A stretch of DNA of 63,343 nt, taken from the NCBI RefSeq assembly GCF_000348925.1, contig NZ_AODQ01000011.1, positions 1 to 63,343 on the forward strand, read 5' to 3'. The notes beneath the pieces are model-generated. The model was not told the origin of the DNA and did not search any database. It saw nothing but the letters and a program-made list of their open reading frames with translations. The position numbers and the translations under genes are program-made. This document shows, in pieces, positions 1 through 7,112 of the stretch. Numbering within the stretch: the stretch's first letter is position 1; each line of letters starts with the position of its first letter. The DNA comes from Cesiribacter andamanensis AMV16. GTDB lineage: Bacteria; Bacteroidota; Bacteroidia; Cytophagales; Cyclobacteriaceae.

Positions 1-1176
1 CCTGCAGGCTGCGGATGCGGGCTGCCACCGGATGGTAATGCCCTCTGTCTTGGCTTCTTCCCGCCCCCCCAGCAGAAAGCGGCCCAGGGTACCCTCGGCC
101 TGGTAGCCCGCCAGCAGCACCGTGGTAGTGGGCAGGGAGATGTAGCGGGCCAGGTAGCTGAGGATGCGCCCGCCGGTGGCCATGCCGCTGCCGGCAATGA
201 CTACTTTGGGGCGGCCATCGTCCAGCAGGCGCAGCGTATCGCGGTAGCTGGCCGTATGCGAGATGGAGCGGCTGAGCTGGTGCAGCTCGTGCTGGCTAAG
301 CTTGTGCCAGGGGCTGCTGCGCTCCATCAGCTGGGTTACATCGGCGCCCATGGGGCTATCCAGGTAGATGGGGATGTCGGGGATGGCCCCCCGGAGCCTA
401 AGCTGCCAGAAGTGGTACATGAGCAGCTGCGCCCGCTCTACGGCAAAGCTGGGAATGAGCAGTACCCCCTGCTCGTGGAGCGTTTGCTGCACATAGCCCT
501 GCAGGCTGGCCTGAATATCTTCCTTTAGGTGCAGGCGATCACCATAGGTACTTTCCAGAAAGAGCACATCGGCCCGTTCGGGCAGCTCGGGCTGGTACAG
601 CAGGGGATCGTCGAATCGGCCAATATCCCCCGAAAAGAGCAGGCGCCTACCCTCCACATCCAGCTCCAGGAAGGTAGCGCCCAGGATGTGGCCGGCATAG
701 CGGTGCCGGTAGCGAATCTCCTCGCCCAGCGGAATCCACTCCCCCGGCTTCTGAGGACTGAACAGGGGCAGGGTTTTCTCCACATCCTTCAGGCTATAGA
801 GGGGTTTGGCGGGGCTGTGTTTGGTATAGCCCTCCTCATTGGCCCGGCGAGCTTCTTCTTCCTGCAGCTGGGCGCTGTCTTCCAGAATGATGCGGGCTAT
901 CTCCAGGCTGGGCTCGGTGCCGTAAATGGGGCAGCTAAGCCCCTGGGCCACCAGGCGGGGCAGGTAGCCACAATGGTCCAGGTGGCCATGGGTGAGCAGC
1001 ACCGCATCGATGGTGGAAGGATCGATCGGAAAAGGCGCCCAGTTGATCAGGCGCAGCTTCTTGAGCCCCTGAAACAGGCCGCAGTCAATAAGGATGCGCT
1101 TGCCCAGGGCTTCGATCAGGTATTTGGAGCCGGTAACCGTTTCGGCCGCTCCCAGAAAATGGATGCGTATGGACAT
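1..1176 (-). CDS. MBL-fold beta-CASP RNA nuclease-like protein (3' end cut by window edge)
   Basis: The reverse strand is open from an ATG at 1176 to the window edge, giving 392 residues without a stop. The protein begins MSIRIHFLGAAETVTGSKY, a typical start for RNA-metabolising metallo-beta-lactamases. Visible motifs are the zinc-binding THGHLDHCGYLP near residue 63, a later metal His in YAGHILGA, the Asp of FSGDIGR, the beta-CASP motif ESTYGDR, and the downstream GSGMATGGRI and AGYQAEGTLGR blocks. Together these define the CPSF73/Ysh1-like exo- or endoribonuclease family, which acts on RNA in the cytoplasm. The usual length is about 450-470 residues, so 60-80 residues lie outside the window. 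The start codon directly follows the palindromic repeat at 1184-1552. Family assignment is firm; the RNA substrate cannot be told. Confidence 0.93.
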   Translation of the reverse strand, partial: MSIRIHFLGAAETVTGSKYLIEALGKRILIDCGLFQGLKKLRLINWAPFPIDPSTIDAVLLTHGHLDHCGYLPRLVAQGLSCPIYGTEPSLEIARIILEDSAQLQEEEARRANEEGYTKHSPAKPLYSLKDVEKTLPLFSPQKPGEWIPLGEEIRYRHRYAGHILGATFLELDVEGRRLLFSGDIGRFDDPLLYQPELPERADVLFLESTYGDRLHLKEDIQASLQGYVQQTLHEQGVLLIPSFAVERAQLLMYHFWQLRLRGAIPDIPIYLDSPMGADVTQLMERSSPWHKLSQHELHQLSRSISHTASYRDTLRLLDDGRPKVVIAGSGMATGGRILSYLARYISLPTTTVLLAGYQAEGTLGRFLLGGREEAKTEGITIRWQPASAACR

Positions 1177-1183
1177 GGTGGTA

Positions 1184-1552
1184 TTGGACAATGGACAATG
1201 GACGATGGACGATGGACTATGGACAATGGACAATGGACGATAGGCAATGGACCGGGCGGCGTACCGCAATGGACAGGGCGGTTTACCGCAATGGACGAAA
1301 AACCGGGCTACCCCTACCCCTTTGTTGGTGTTTTCACCAACAAATCATGTGCTGGTCAGGAGCGTTGTTGGTGAAAACACCAACAACAGGATACGTCACC
1401 AAAAATCGCCCATCGCAGTTCGCCACGAGGACAATTGCGGAACGCCGCCGGTCCATTGCGGAACGCCGCCCGGTCCATTGTCTCTTGTCCATAGTCTATT
1501 GTCTATTGTCTATTATCTAACTTCTAACTTCTAACTTCTAACTTCTAACTTT
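1184..1552. repeat. Long imperfect palindromic repeat element, copy 1
   Basis: A nested inverted repeat fills the gap between two minus-strand genes. The outer left arm is a run of ATGGACAATGGAC/GATGGAC units (1184-1250), mirrored on the right by GTCCATTGTC and GTCTATTGTC units (1471-1515). A middle pair, 1245-1274 and 1451-1480, is inverted over 30 bases with one mismatch. The core holds two 22-base hairpins, 1322-1343 and 1365-1386, each TTGTTGGTG/CACCAACAA around a TTTT or AAAA loop, and the two are exact reverse complements of one another. Five tandem copies of the heptamer CTAACTT follow at 1517-1551. A second copy with the same plan lies at 55274-55490. No ORF in it looks real. Confidence 0.85.
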
Positions 1553-1565
1553 TACCCTCTACCTT

Positions 1566-2432
1566 CTACCCGCACAACTGCGCTATCTCCTCCTGCACCC
1601 CTTTGAGGCGCTGGGATTTGACACCGGCTGCCAGCAGAGCCTCTTCCTGCCCGATCAGTTCCCGGCAGAGTACCAGCCCCTGTTCCAGCAGGCGCTGCTC
1701 TTCGGCACGGCTCAGGCTGGTGAGGCTGGTGAGGGGATAGAGGCGGGAAGTATCGATCAGCTCCCGAAGGCTTCCCTGCTGGGGGTAGTCCCAGCTGACC
1801 AGCAGCAGGCCTGAGCAGCTGCCATACTGCTGGGCATCGCCGGTAAAGCGTGTATTGGTAAAGATGGCCCCTTTATGCGTACGCTCAAAGAGGTGATTGC
1901 CGTTCTGGAGCTCCCCCTTGTGCTCATCTTCCCAGCGATGGCGGATATCGTCGAAACGCGCTTTAATGTAGAGGGGTACTTTCACATCTGATACCCGACC
2001 CTGATGGTTGTGGTATTTGCACTCCACCAGCAGCTGCACCCCCTCCTGTTCTGCCACCACATCTACCTCGTGCTGCACGCAGCGGCCCTGCATCAGCTGG
2101 CCCACCAGCACCTGGTAGCCCTGAACCTGCAGCAGGGCACCCACCAGCCGCTCAAAGGGAAAGCCACTGGGGCCCAGCTCCATAAGGGCCTGCTTAAGCT
2201 TGTAGCGGGCAGCGGAGGGCTTGGTCGCTTTTCGCAGCTGGGCAAAGGCCTGCTGGTAGATCTTTTTGGTGGGCATGCCCGGATAGAGCTGAGCCATAGT
2301 ATCGGCCACAATTCTTTCTACCAGTGCTTCCTGGGCGCCGGCTTTGCGCAGGGAGCGGGCCAGTTTTTGGGGATCAAAGAGTTCCTGCTCTCCGGAGGCC
2401 TTGGTAATGGGGATGGGGGCTTGCTGGGGCAT
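1566..2432 (-). CDS. ATP-cone domain plus Mrr-like restriction endonuclease-fold protein
   Basis: 288 residues in two parts. Residues 8-100 resemble an ATP-cone, the nucleotide-binding regulatory module known from ribonucleotide reductases and NrdR (ITKASGEQELFDPQKLARSL, then a helical stretch ending SGFPFERLVGALL). Residues 101-230 carry a PD-(D/E)XK nuclease core: HEVDVV with Asp124, then LLVECKYH with Glu137 and Lys139, as in the Mrr catalytic domain. The likely activity is ATP/dATP-sensed DNA cleavage, perhaps in restriction or repair; the substrate is unknown. The ATG start at 2432 immediately precedes the ATP-cone. It stands alone on the minus strand, with no methyltransferase partner in view. 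Domain calls are fairly sure; the biological role is inferred. Confidence 0.88.
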   Translation of the reverse strand: MPQQAPIPITKASGEQELFDPQKLARSLRKAGAQEALVERIVADTMAQLYPGMPTKKIYQQAFAQLRKATKPSAARYKLKQALMELGPSGFPFERLVGALLQVQGYQVLVGQLMQGRCVQHEVDVVAEQEGVQLLVECKYHNHQGRVSDVKVPLYIKARFDDIRHRWEDEHKGELQNGNHLFERTHKGAIFTNTRFTGDAQQYGSCSGLLLVSWDYPQQGSLRELIDTSRLYPLTSLTSLSRAEEQRLLEQGLVLCRELIGQEEALLAAGVKSQRLKGVQEEIAQLCG

Positions 2433-3124
2433 AAGGGGGTAAAAGGGGTGTTTTGGAGGTAAGTTAAGAAAGGCCTGCTACCCAACCAGCATCTAGCCTA
2501 ATTTCCTGCAGTTGAAATCCTCCGGTTAACAACACCAGGCTGTGCCTGGCATGCAAGGGGAAGTCTACTGGCTGGCCTTCCGCCTTTCCCGGCAGCCCCA
2601 CTTTTCAACAACACATAGGGCCTATAGAGCAGCTGGTTGAGCAGGTTTCTCTCAGCCGATATGGGGAACACAGCCTGCTGAAGAGGGAGGAGCACAAAGA
2701 CGGATGATATGTATAATTATTGTAATAAACTTTAATCTAATTTTAATACTGATAACCGATAAATTATTTGAAATCAGCGATTTGCAGCGTACATTCACAG
2801 TATTATATGCAAAGCGTATTTGTTCATTTTTTGAAGACCCTTTTATATTATTTTTACTATGGAAGTTATCTTCGCCTCGCCCTGACATCCCCCATACCGC
2901 TTCATTTTAACAACACACGACTCTACGAGGAGCACCTACAGGAGGCTCTGAGATTGTAGAGAAGCAGACCAGCGTCTGCAGCTGTGTTTCAGCGACCGCT
3001 TGCACCACCTTGTGGTGCCCCGGCAGGGTATGCCTATGCCTTTCCCTGGCCCTTCTCCTTGCCACTCATTTCGCTTATTCTTTTATCTATTCTGTACCTA
3101 TTATCTATTTAATCTGCTACACGC
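2433..3124. other. Gene-free region: promoter and long leader of the 3125 gene
   Basis: I see no convincing gene here. The part from 2700 to 2870 is AT-rich and holds a promoter-like site (2768-2797). The remaining ~330 bases before the 3125 gene are GC-richer and would form its 5' leader. The leader contains two perfect hairpins: GCAGAC/GTCTGC (2964-2979) and GCACCAC/GTGGTGC with a 3-base loop (3002-3018). Confidence 0.5.
2768..2797 (+). promoter_or_regulatory. Bacteroidota-type promoter candidate for the 3125 lipoprotein
   Basis: TTG at 2768-2770, a 19-base spacer, then TACATTCA at 2790-2797. This approximates the TTG/TAnnTTTG pattern of the main sigma factor in this phylum. The same TACATTCA box, with TTG 20 bases upstream, occurs before the 4906 gene. 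It implies a leader of about 330 bases. This is prediction only. Confidence 0.4.
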
Positions 3125-4111
3125 ATGAAAAAGCACCTCACCTATTCGCTGGCCAGCCTGCTATTTGGCTTTCTGGCCTTCTCCTGTACGCCCGACGAAG
3201 CCGAACTGGTAGAACCCTCCATGGACAACAAGGCGGCACTAAGCCTGAGCTGTCCTGCCGGGGCAACCTGTGTACCTGTTGGCAACGGCCAGTACCAACT
3301 CTCCAACGCCATTTATGAAGGTCTCAACACCTGGTCTTTCACCATCAAGCAAACGGGCGATCCTAAGGGCATTGGCCTGAGCAATCTGGTGATCGGCTAC
3401 ACCCTTTGCCCTGACGAGGAACTCCCTGCAGGCGGTATCCTATTGGAAAGTGCTGCCATTATCAACGGCAGCTCGCAGCAGACCCCTGTGATCGAGTATT
3501 CCATTGGCCTGGGAACCGGCTGCGCCTTTACCGGAAGCAACGATGGGTATTTTAAGCTTGACGAGCTTACAGCTTTGAGCAAGGACAAATTGTATACGGT
3601 TCGCTTTACAATTGAGTCTGCGCTGCCCGTGCGGATCGATTATTTCGAGGTACTGGTGAAGGCCGGCAACAACTGTGTATCGGCCGTACTTGATGCCGGC
3701 GACTGCACCCCTCCTCCAACCGATGATTGCTCCTATTCTCAGGGCTATTTCTTTGCCAAGCCCGGACCTACCTGGGGTGGCCTGTCGGTAAGCCTGGGTG
3801 GAGAAACCTATAATGAAGCAGACGGACGCTACATCTGGAGCACCAGCAACGCCGGCGGTATCGCCACCAGCAAAAAAGTGTTCCTGCAGGCAGCCACTAT
3901 TATGCTGAGCTACCAGCTGGGCCATATGAGTTCTGCCGTATATGGTACCCTTTCGGCTGATATCGCCATCATCAGTAACTACCTTGCCCAGTTTGATAAA
4001 TTAACATCATATGAGCAGCTTCCCAGCGGTGGTGATGGAGCCGCTGCCGCCTGGGCTGCTGCGGCCCGCCTGGACCAGTTCATTCAGGCCAATCATTGCG
4101 ACAATAGATAA
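3125..4111 (+). CDS. Secreted lipoprotein of unknown function
   Basis: 328 residues. The N-terminus MKKHLTYSLASLLFGFLAFSC is a lipoprotein signal peptide with lipobox LAFSC, so the protein is probably anchored in the outer membrane. The middle (residues 35-200) is Cys-containing and beta-rich. After a Pro-Pro-Thr linker a C-terminal segment beginning CSYSQGYFFAKPGPTWG precedes an Ala-rich helical stretch ending in a Cys-containing tail. This C-terminal layout (short Cys-GYW/F opening, then helices) recalls the GYWKN-type domains of the neighbouring 9189 and 13242 proteins, so the same module may be shared. I do not recognise the protein further. It leads the plus-strand surface-protein island, and a terminator follows at 4139. 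Confidence 0.85.
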   Translation: MKKHLTYSLASLLFGFLAFSCTPDEAELVEPSMDNKAALSLSCPAGATCVPVGNGQYQLSNAIYEGLNTWSFTIKQTGDPKGIGLSNLVIGYTLCPDEELPAGGILLESAAIINGSSQQTPVIEYSIGLGTGCAFTGSNDGYFKLDELTALSKDKLYTVRFTIESALPVRIDYFEVLVKAGNNCVSAVLDAGDCTPPPTDDCSYSQGYFFAKPGPTWGGLSVSLGGETYNEADGRYIWSTSNAGGIATSKKVFLQAATIMLSYQLGHMSSAVYGTLSADIAIISNYLAQFDKLTSYEQLPSGGDGAAAAWAAAARLDQFIQANHCDNR

Positions 4112-4138
4112 TGATAAACAGGTGATCGGATACTGCTA

Positions 4139-4171
4139 CATCCCGGGGGCTTGCCTTCGGGATGTTTTTTT
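4139..4171 (+). terminator. Intrinsic terminator after the 3125 gene
   Basis: Stem CATCCCG/CGGGATG followed by seven T, beginning 27 bases after the stop codon. Confidence 0.8.
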
Positions 4172-4549
4172 AGGGATGGGCGAGTGTCTAAAAAACCAAA
4201 TGGCCAGAGGGAAAGGCTTACTATGATAGGAATACTCAGCCGCAATAGCTTTACCGCCAACCGCAACTAAACCAAAATCAAGTATCCAATAAACTGCCGG
4301 GAGGACGTAAAGCAGGGTGAAAAATAACAGGCTATGACAGAGGGTGGGAATTCTGCAGGAAAAAGCAATCCCTATAACATCCTATTGTAAAGTAGGCAAT
4401 CAAAAACCCCCTACGGTCAGGCTATATGTAGAAAATGCCAGGGATGGCATTGAATTTGGGATAATTACGAGCTAAAGTCAAGAGATTTTATAAATATAAT
4501 TTAATATATTATTTTTAATATTTTTTTAATGTAATTAGGTATAACAGTA

Positions 4550-4580
4550 TTGACTTTCAATTATTTAACAGCTACATTCA
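4550..4580 (+). promoter_or_regulatory. Promoter candidate for the 4906 gene
   Basis: TTG at 4550-4552, a 20-base spacer, then TACATTCA at 4573-4580, within the most AT-rich stretch of the gap. Spacing and boxes match those before 3125 and 13242. Confidence 0.4.
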
Positions 4581-4676
4581 CTTGTGCAATAAAAAACCAG
4601 TTAATACAATTTTTTAATGTAGCACCTTTATCCATTTTTTCAATGTATCCTTTAACCTCCACTGTTTGTCCAACAG

Positions 4677-4770
4677 GCCAGCCTTCCCTAACGGAAGGTT
4701 GTTGGCTGGCAGTAGCCCTCCCCCCTTAAGGCATGGCGCCTCTTTTCTGAGGTAGCCATGCCTTTTGCTT
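4677..4770 (+). promoter_or_regulatory. Candidate attenuator or structured RNA in the 4906 leader
   Basis: Two inverted repeats lie in series. The first pairs CCTTCC/GGAAGG nested in GCCAGCC/GGCTGGC (4677-4710). The second pairs AAGGCATGGC (4728-4737) with GCCATGCCTT (4755-4764), extended by CCTC/GAGG, and is followed by TTTTGCTTTTT. The second has the form of an intrinsic terminator but sits about 140 bases upstream of a start codon, so it could attenuate transcription or end a short RNA of about 190 bases. Confidence 0.4.
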
Positions 4771-4905
4771 TTTCCGGCAGCTACAGGATCCGCACCACGT
4801 TTTGGGGCCAGGCTCTCTATTGCCTCCACTTTTCTCAGCCATTAGCCTTTGCCAAGTAGCCAATCAACGTATCAGCGATCATTTTTTTCAATCATCTCTA
4901 CTTTT

Positions 4906-6339
4906 ATGAAAAATTTTAACTTAATACAGCAGACTCGTAGCTGCCCAACAGCTTTTCATCCATACAAACCTGCAATTTGGGAAAGTTTAACGGGGGGTAT
5001 TAATTCCTTATTAGTTGCCATTATGCTTCTGGCGCTCCCCCTTTCCTTGTATGCCCAGAAGCCTGCCGCCAGCCTGGAGCAGGTGCGCAACGGGGGAGCA
5101 ACCAGCCCGGTGAGCCCGGGCAACTGGCAAAATGGTAACCTCAATGCCAGCCAGGCCCACTTTGTAGAAAGCCATTCGATTCCTTATCGAGCCCTGCTGA
5201 CAGGCCTGCCTTCCAACACAGAAGTAAGTCTCACTATGGCCTATGACATTCGCCATAGCAGCCGTAACGCGCTGGACTTTCTCACCCACTTTGACCGCAT
5301 TCAGCCACATGGTCAGTTTTTCCACAATCAGGAAATAATTGACCCCACCATTGGTACTTCCTTTGCCGGACAACTGGCAAGTCCAACCAGTAAACTAGTG
5401 ATTCCCCGTCCAACCCTGCTGCGGACCGATGGAGTACCCGGCACAGTCTGGGATCAGCTTACTGCCGACAAACGGGAAATGAGCATGTGGGGGGGGGAAA
5501 TTTTATCCATCGTATATGATGGCTCTGGCGACTTGTCAGTTTCCAACTCCGAGCAACGCATCATTGTTACCTTTAAAACTGGTACTTCAGGATCAGCCGT
5601 ATTAGCCTGGGGCGGCCACATTGCCAGCCGCCTGGACTGGGGCTATGACAATGCCGGGGTTCCCCTTTCAGCGGGTGGCATCAGCGGTTCGCCCTACCAC
5701 ATGCGCCTGAAAAGTTGGACTCTGGGTAACCTGGGCAACCAAGACCGCTCTCTGGCCGCCGCAGCCGTAATACCTCCCCCAAGTTGCGATATTGAAGGGC
5801 CTGCATCTGTATGTGCCGGAGCGAGCAGTATCTATTCTACTGATGAAGTAGCCGACAGCTATATGTGGACGCTCGTAAACAATACTAATGGAGCAGTTTT
5901 CAATCCAGCACCCAGTTCAACTTCTCAAAGTGTAACAGTTGTAGCCAATGCTACTATGGGAGGAAGTTATACTGTTAAGCTGGTGACTGTAAGAAATGGT
6001 ATCAGTTCAACAGAACCCTGCGAGTTTCCTGTTACCGTAATCTATCCTACTACCAACGAAATTGCCAATCGCATCCATTGCCATGGTGATCCAGGCGCAG
6101 CCATCAACTTTAGCAGTCCTGTAGAGGGCGCTACCTTCTCCTGGACATCCTCAGCAAACGTAGGCTTTGGCAGCAGCGGGATTGGAAACATCGGCGCCTA
6201 CACCGCCAGCAATACCACCAATGCCCCCATTGTGGCTACAGTAACAGTGATTGCTTCGGCCAACGGCTGTGCCGGCCCTGCCAGAACCTTTACCGTAACG
6301 GTAAATCCCAGACCAGCCACCAACTTCCGTTACGTATAA
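4906..6339 (+). CDS. Secreted surface protein, paralogue 1 (N-terminal part; frameshifted)
   Basis: I start it at the ATG at 4906 rather than the upstream TTG because it gives a conventional signal peptide: hydrophobic INSLLVAIMLLALPLSLYAQ after a long 30-residue n-region. Residues about 52-290 form the domain shared with the genes at 7113 and 9189; landmarks are QVRNGG, SIPYRALLTGLP, AYDIRHS, LDFLTHFDR, WGGHIASRLDWG and ISGSPYHMRL. PKD/Ig-like segments follow. The frame ends at 6339 by an apparent one-base gain: dropping one A within 6322-6324 yields PATTSVTYNAPACDE, which aligns without gaps to PARPDITYNPPACDE of paralogue 2 and continues to the T9SS sorting domain. The function of the shared domain is unknown to me. 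Confidence 0.85.
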   Translation: MKNFNLIQQTRSCPTAFHPYKPAIWESLTGGINSLLVAIMLLALPLSLYAQKPAASLEQVRNGGATSPVSPGNWQNGNLNASQAHFVESHSIPYRALLTGLPSNTEVSLTMAYDIRHSSRNALDFLTHFDRIQPHGQFFHNQEIIDPTIGTSFAGQLASPTSKLVIPRPTLLRTDGVPGTVWDQLTADKREMSMWGGEILSIVYDGSGDLSVSNSEQRIIVTFKTGTSGSAVLAWGGHIASRLDWGYDNAGVPLSAGGISGSPYHMRLKSWTLGNLGNQDRSLAAAAVIPPPSCDIEGPASVCAGASSIYSTDEVADSYMWTLVNNTNGAVFNPAPSSTSQSVTVVANATMGGSYTVKLVTVRNGISSTEPCEFPVTVIYPTTNEIANRIHCHGDPGAAINFSSPVEGATFSWTSSANVGFGSSGIGNIGAYTASNTTNAPIVATVTVIASANGCAGPARTFTVTVNPRPATNFRYV

Positions 6340-6922
6340 TGCGCCGGCCTGCGATGAGTCGACATTCAGCGTAACTGTAAACAGTCCGACACTGGGTGCT
6401 ACCTATTCTATTCTGGATAAAAATGGTGCGGCAATTTCAGGTGTTATGCCAGCCGCTTCCATTACACCTACCGCTGCGTCACCAACCGTAGTTTTCAGTA
6501 ACATTCCGGCTGGTGCAGGCTATCAGGTATCAGTAACGAGCACAACAGGCTGCAGCTCAGGCACAACCTCCTGTGGCAGTGCTTCATCGACTTCTCTAAA
6601 ACAAACTGCCCCTACCAGTAATGAACGTGAGAAAGAGGAAGAAGCAGTGCTGTCCCTGAAAAAGGATAAAATGGTAGCTTACCCTGTTCCCTTCTCCAAT
6701 AAGTTGACACTGGAATTCTATATAGAACAGGAGGGCAACTTTCAGGTAAACCTGTATGATATGGGTGGAAAACTGGTGAAACAGTTAAAAACCGGCACCA
6801 GTCTGGCGGGAGAAATGCAACGCGTAGAAGTAAACGGACTGGGACTGCACGATGGCATGTACCTGGTAAGCGTCATGAGTGGAAAAGAAAAACAAACTAT
6901 CAGGATTATCAAAAAAGAATAA
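6323..6922 (+). pseudogene. C-terminal part of paralogue 1 with T9SS sorting domain (out of frame)
   Basis: From 6323 the +1-shifted frame stays open to 6922 and continues paralogue 1; read alone, it would start only at the ATG at 6446. It encodes an Ig-like stretch (CDESTFSVTVNSPTLGATY) and a typical type A sorting domain: YPVPFSNKLTLEFY, YDMGGKLVKQL, DGMYLVSV and a basic tail ending IRIIKKE. In T9SS cargo this domain directs export across the outer membrane and is then removed by the PorU sortase. As the sequence stands, the exported N-terminal part would lack its sorting signal. The terminator at 6937 closes the unit. Confidence 0.8.
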
Positions 6923-6936
6923 TTCTGCAGCAAGTA

Positions 6937-6978
6937 AAGAAGGGGCCGGCAGCATCTGCTGGCCTCCTTCTTTTTTTT
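6937..6978 (+). terminator. Intrinsic terminator after paralogue 1
   Basis: Long stem AAGAAGG...GGCCGGCAG with CTGCTGGCC...CCTTCTT, running into eight T. Confidence 0.8.
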
Positions 6979-7112
6979 ATGATGTGCAGCTTAGGCTACG
7001 AGCTAGCATGCCTACACCGTACAAGGTGTCCCTCTTGGAGAAGTCCTTCTCAAATTTGTAGACATCTAAGCCTCTAATTTTTTTATGATCGCATTTAGAA
7101 AATTTTTTAACA

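Larger units (their letters stand above)
4172..4905. other. Gene-free region: AT-rich promoter zone and structured leader
   Basis: No coding signal. Bases 4480-4610 are strongly AT-rich and contain a promoter-like site (4550-4580). The following ~325 bases appear to be an untranslated leader with two hairpins (4677-4764). A 17-base string at 4628-4644 (TTATCCATTTTTTCAAT) recurs exactly at 9158-9174, just before the third paralogue. Confidence 0.5.

Noticed and set aside
529-1374. A 281-codon plus-strand frame over the first kilobase
   Set aside because: It is antisense to the beta-CASP nuclease, which carries all family motifs, and runs on into the palindromic repeat.
1184-1552. CRISPR array suggested by short regular repeats
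   Set aside because: Units are 6-8 bases and degenerate, there are no unique spacers of constant length, and the right half is the inverse of the left. No cas genes nearby.
2498-2888. Small overlapping frames in the gap before the 3125 gene
   Set aside because: They cross the AT-rich promoter zone, lack protein-like composition and overlap on both strands.
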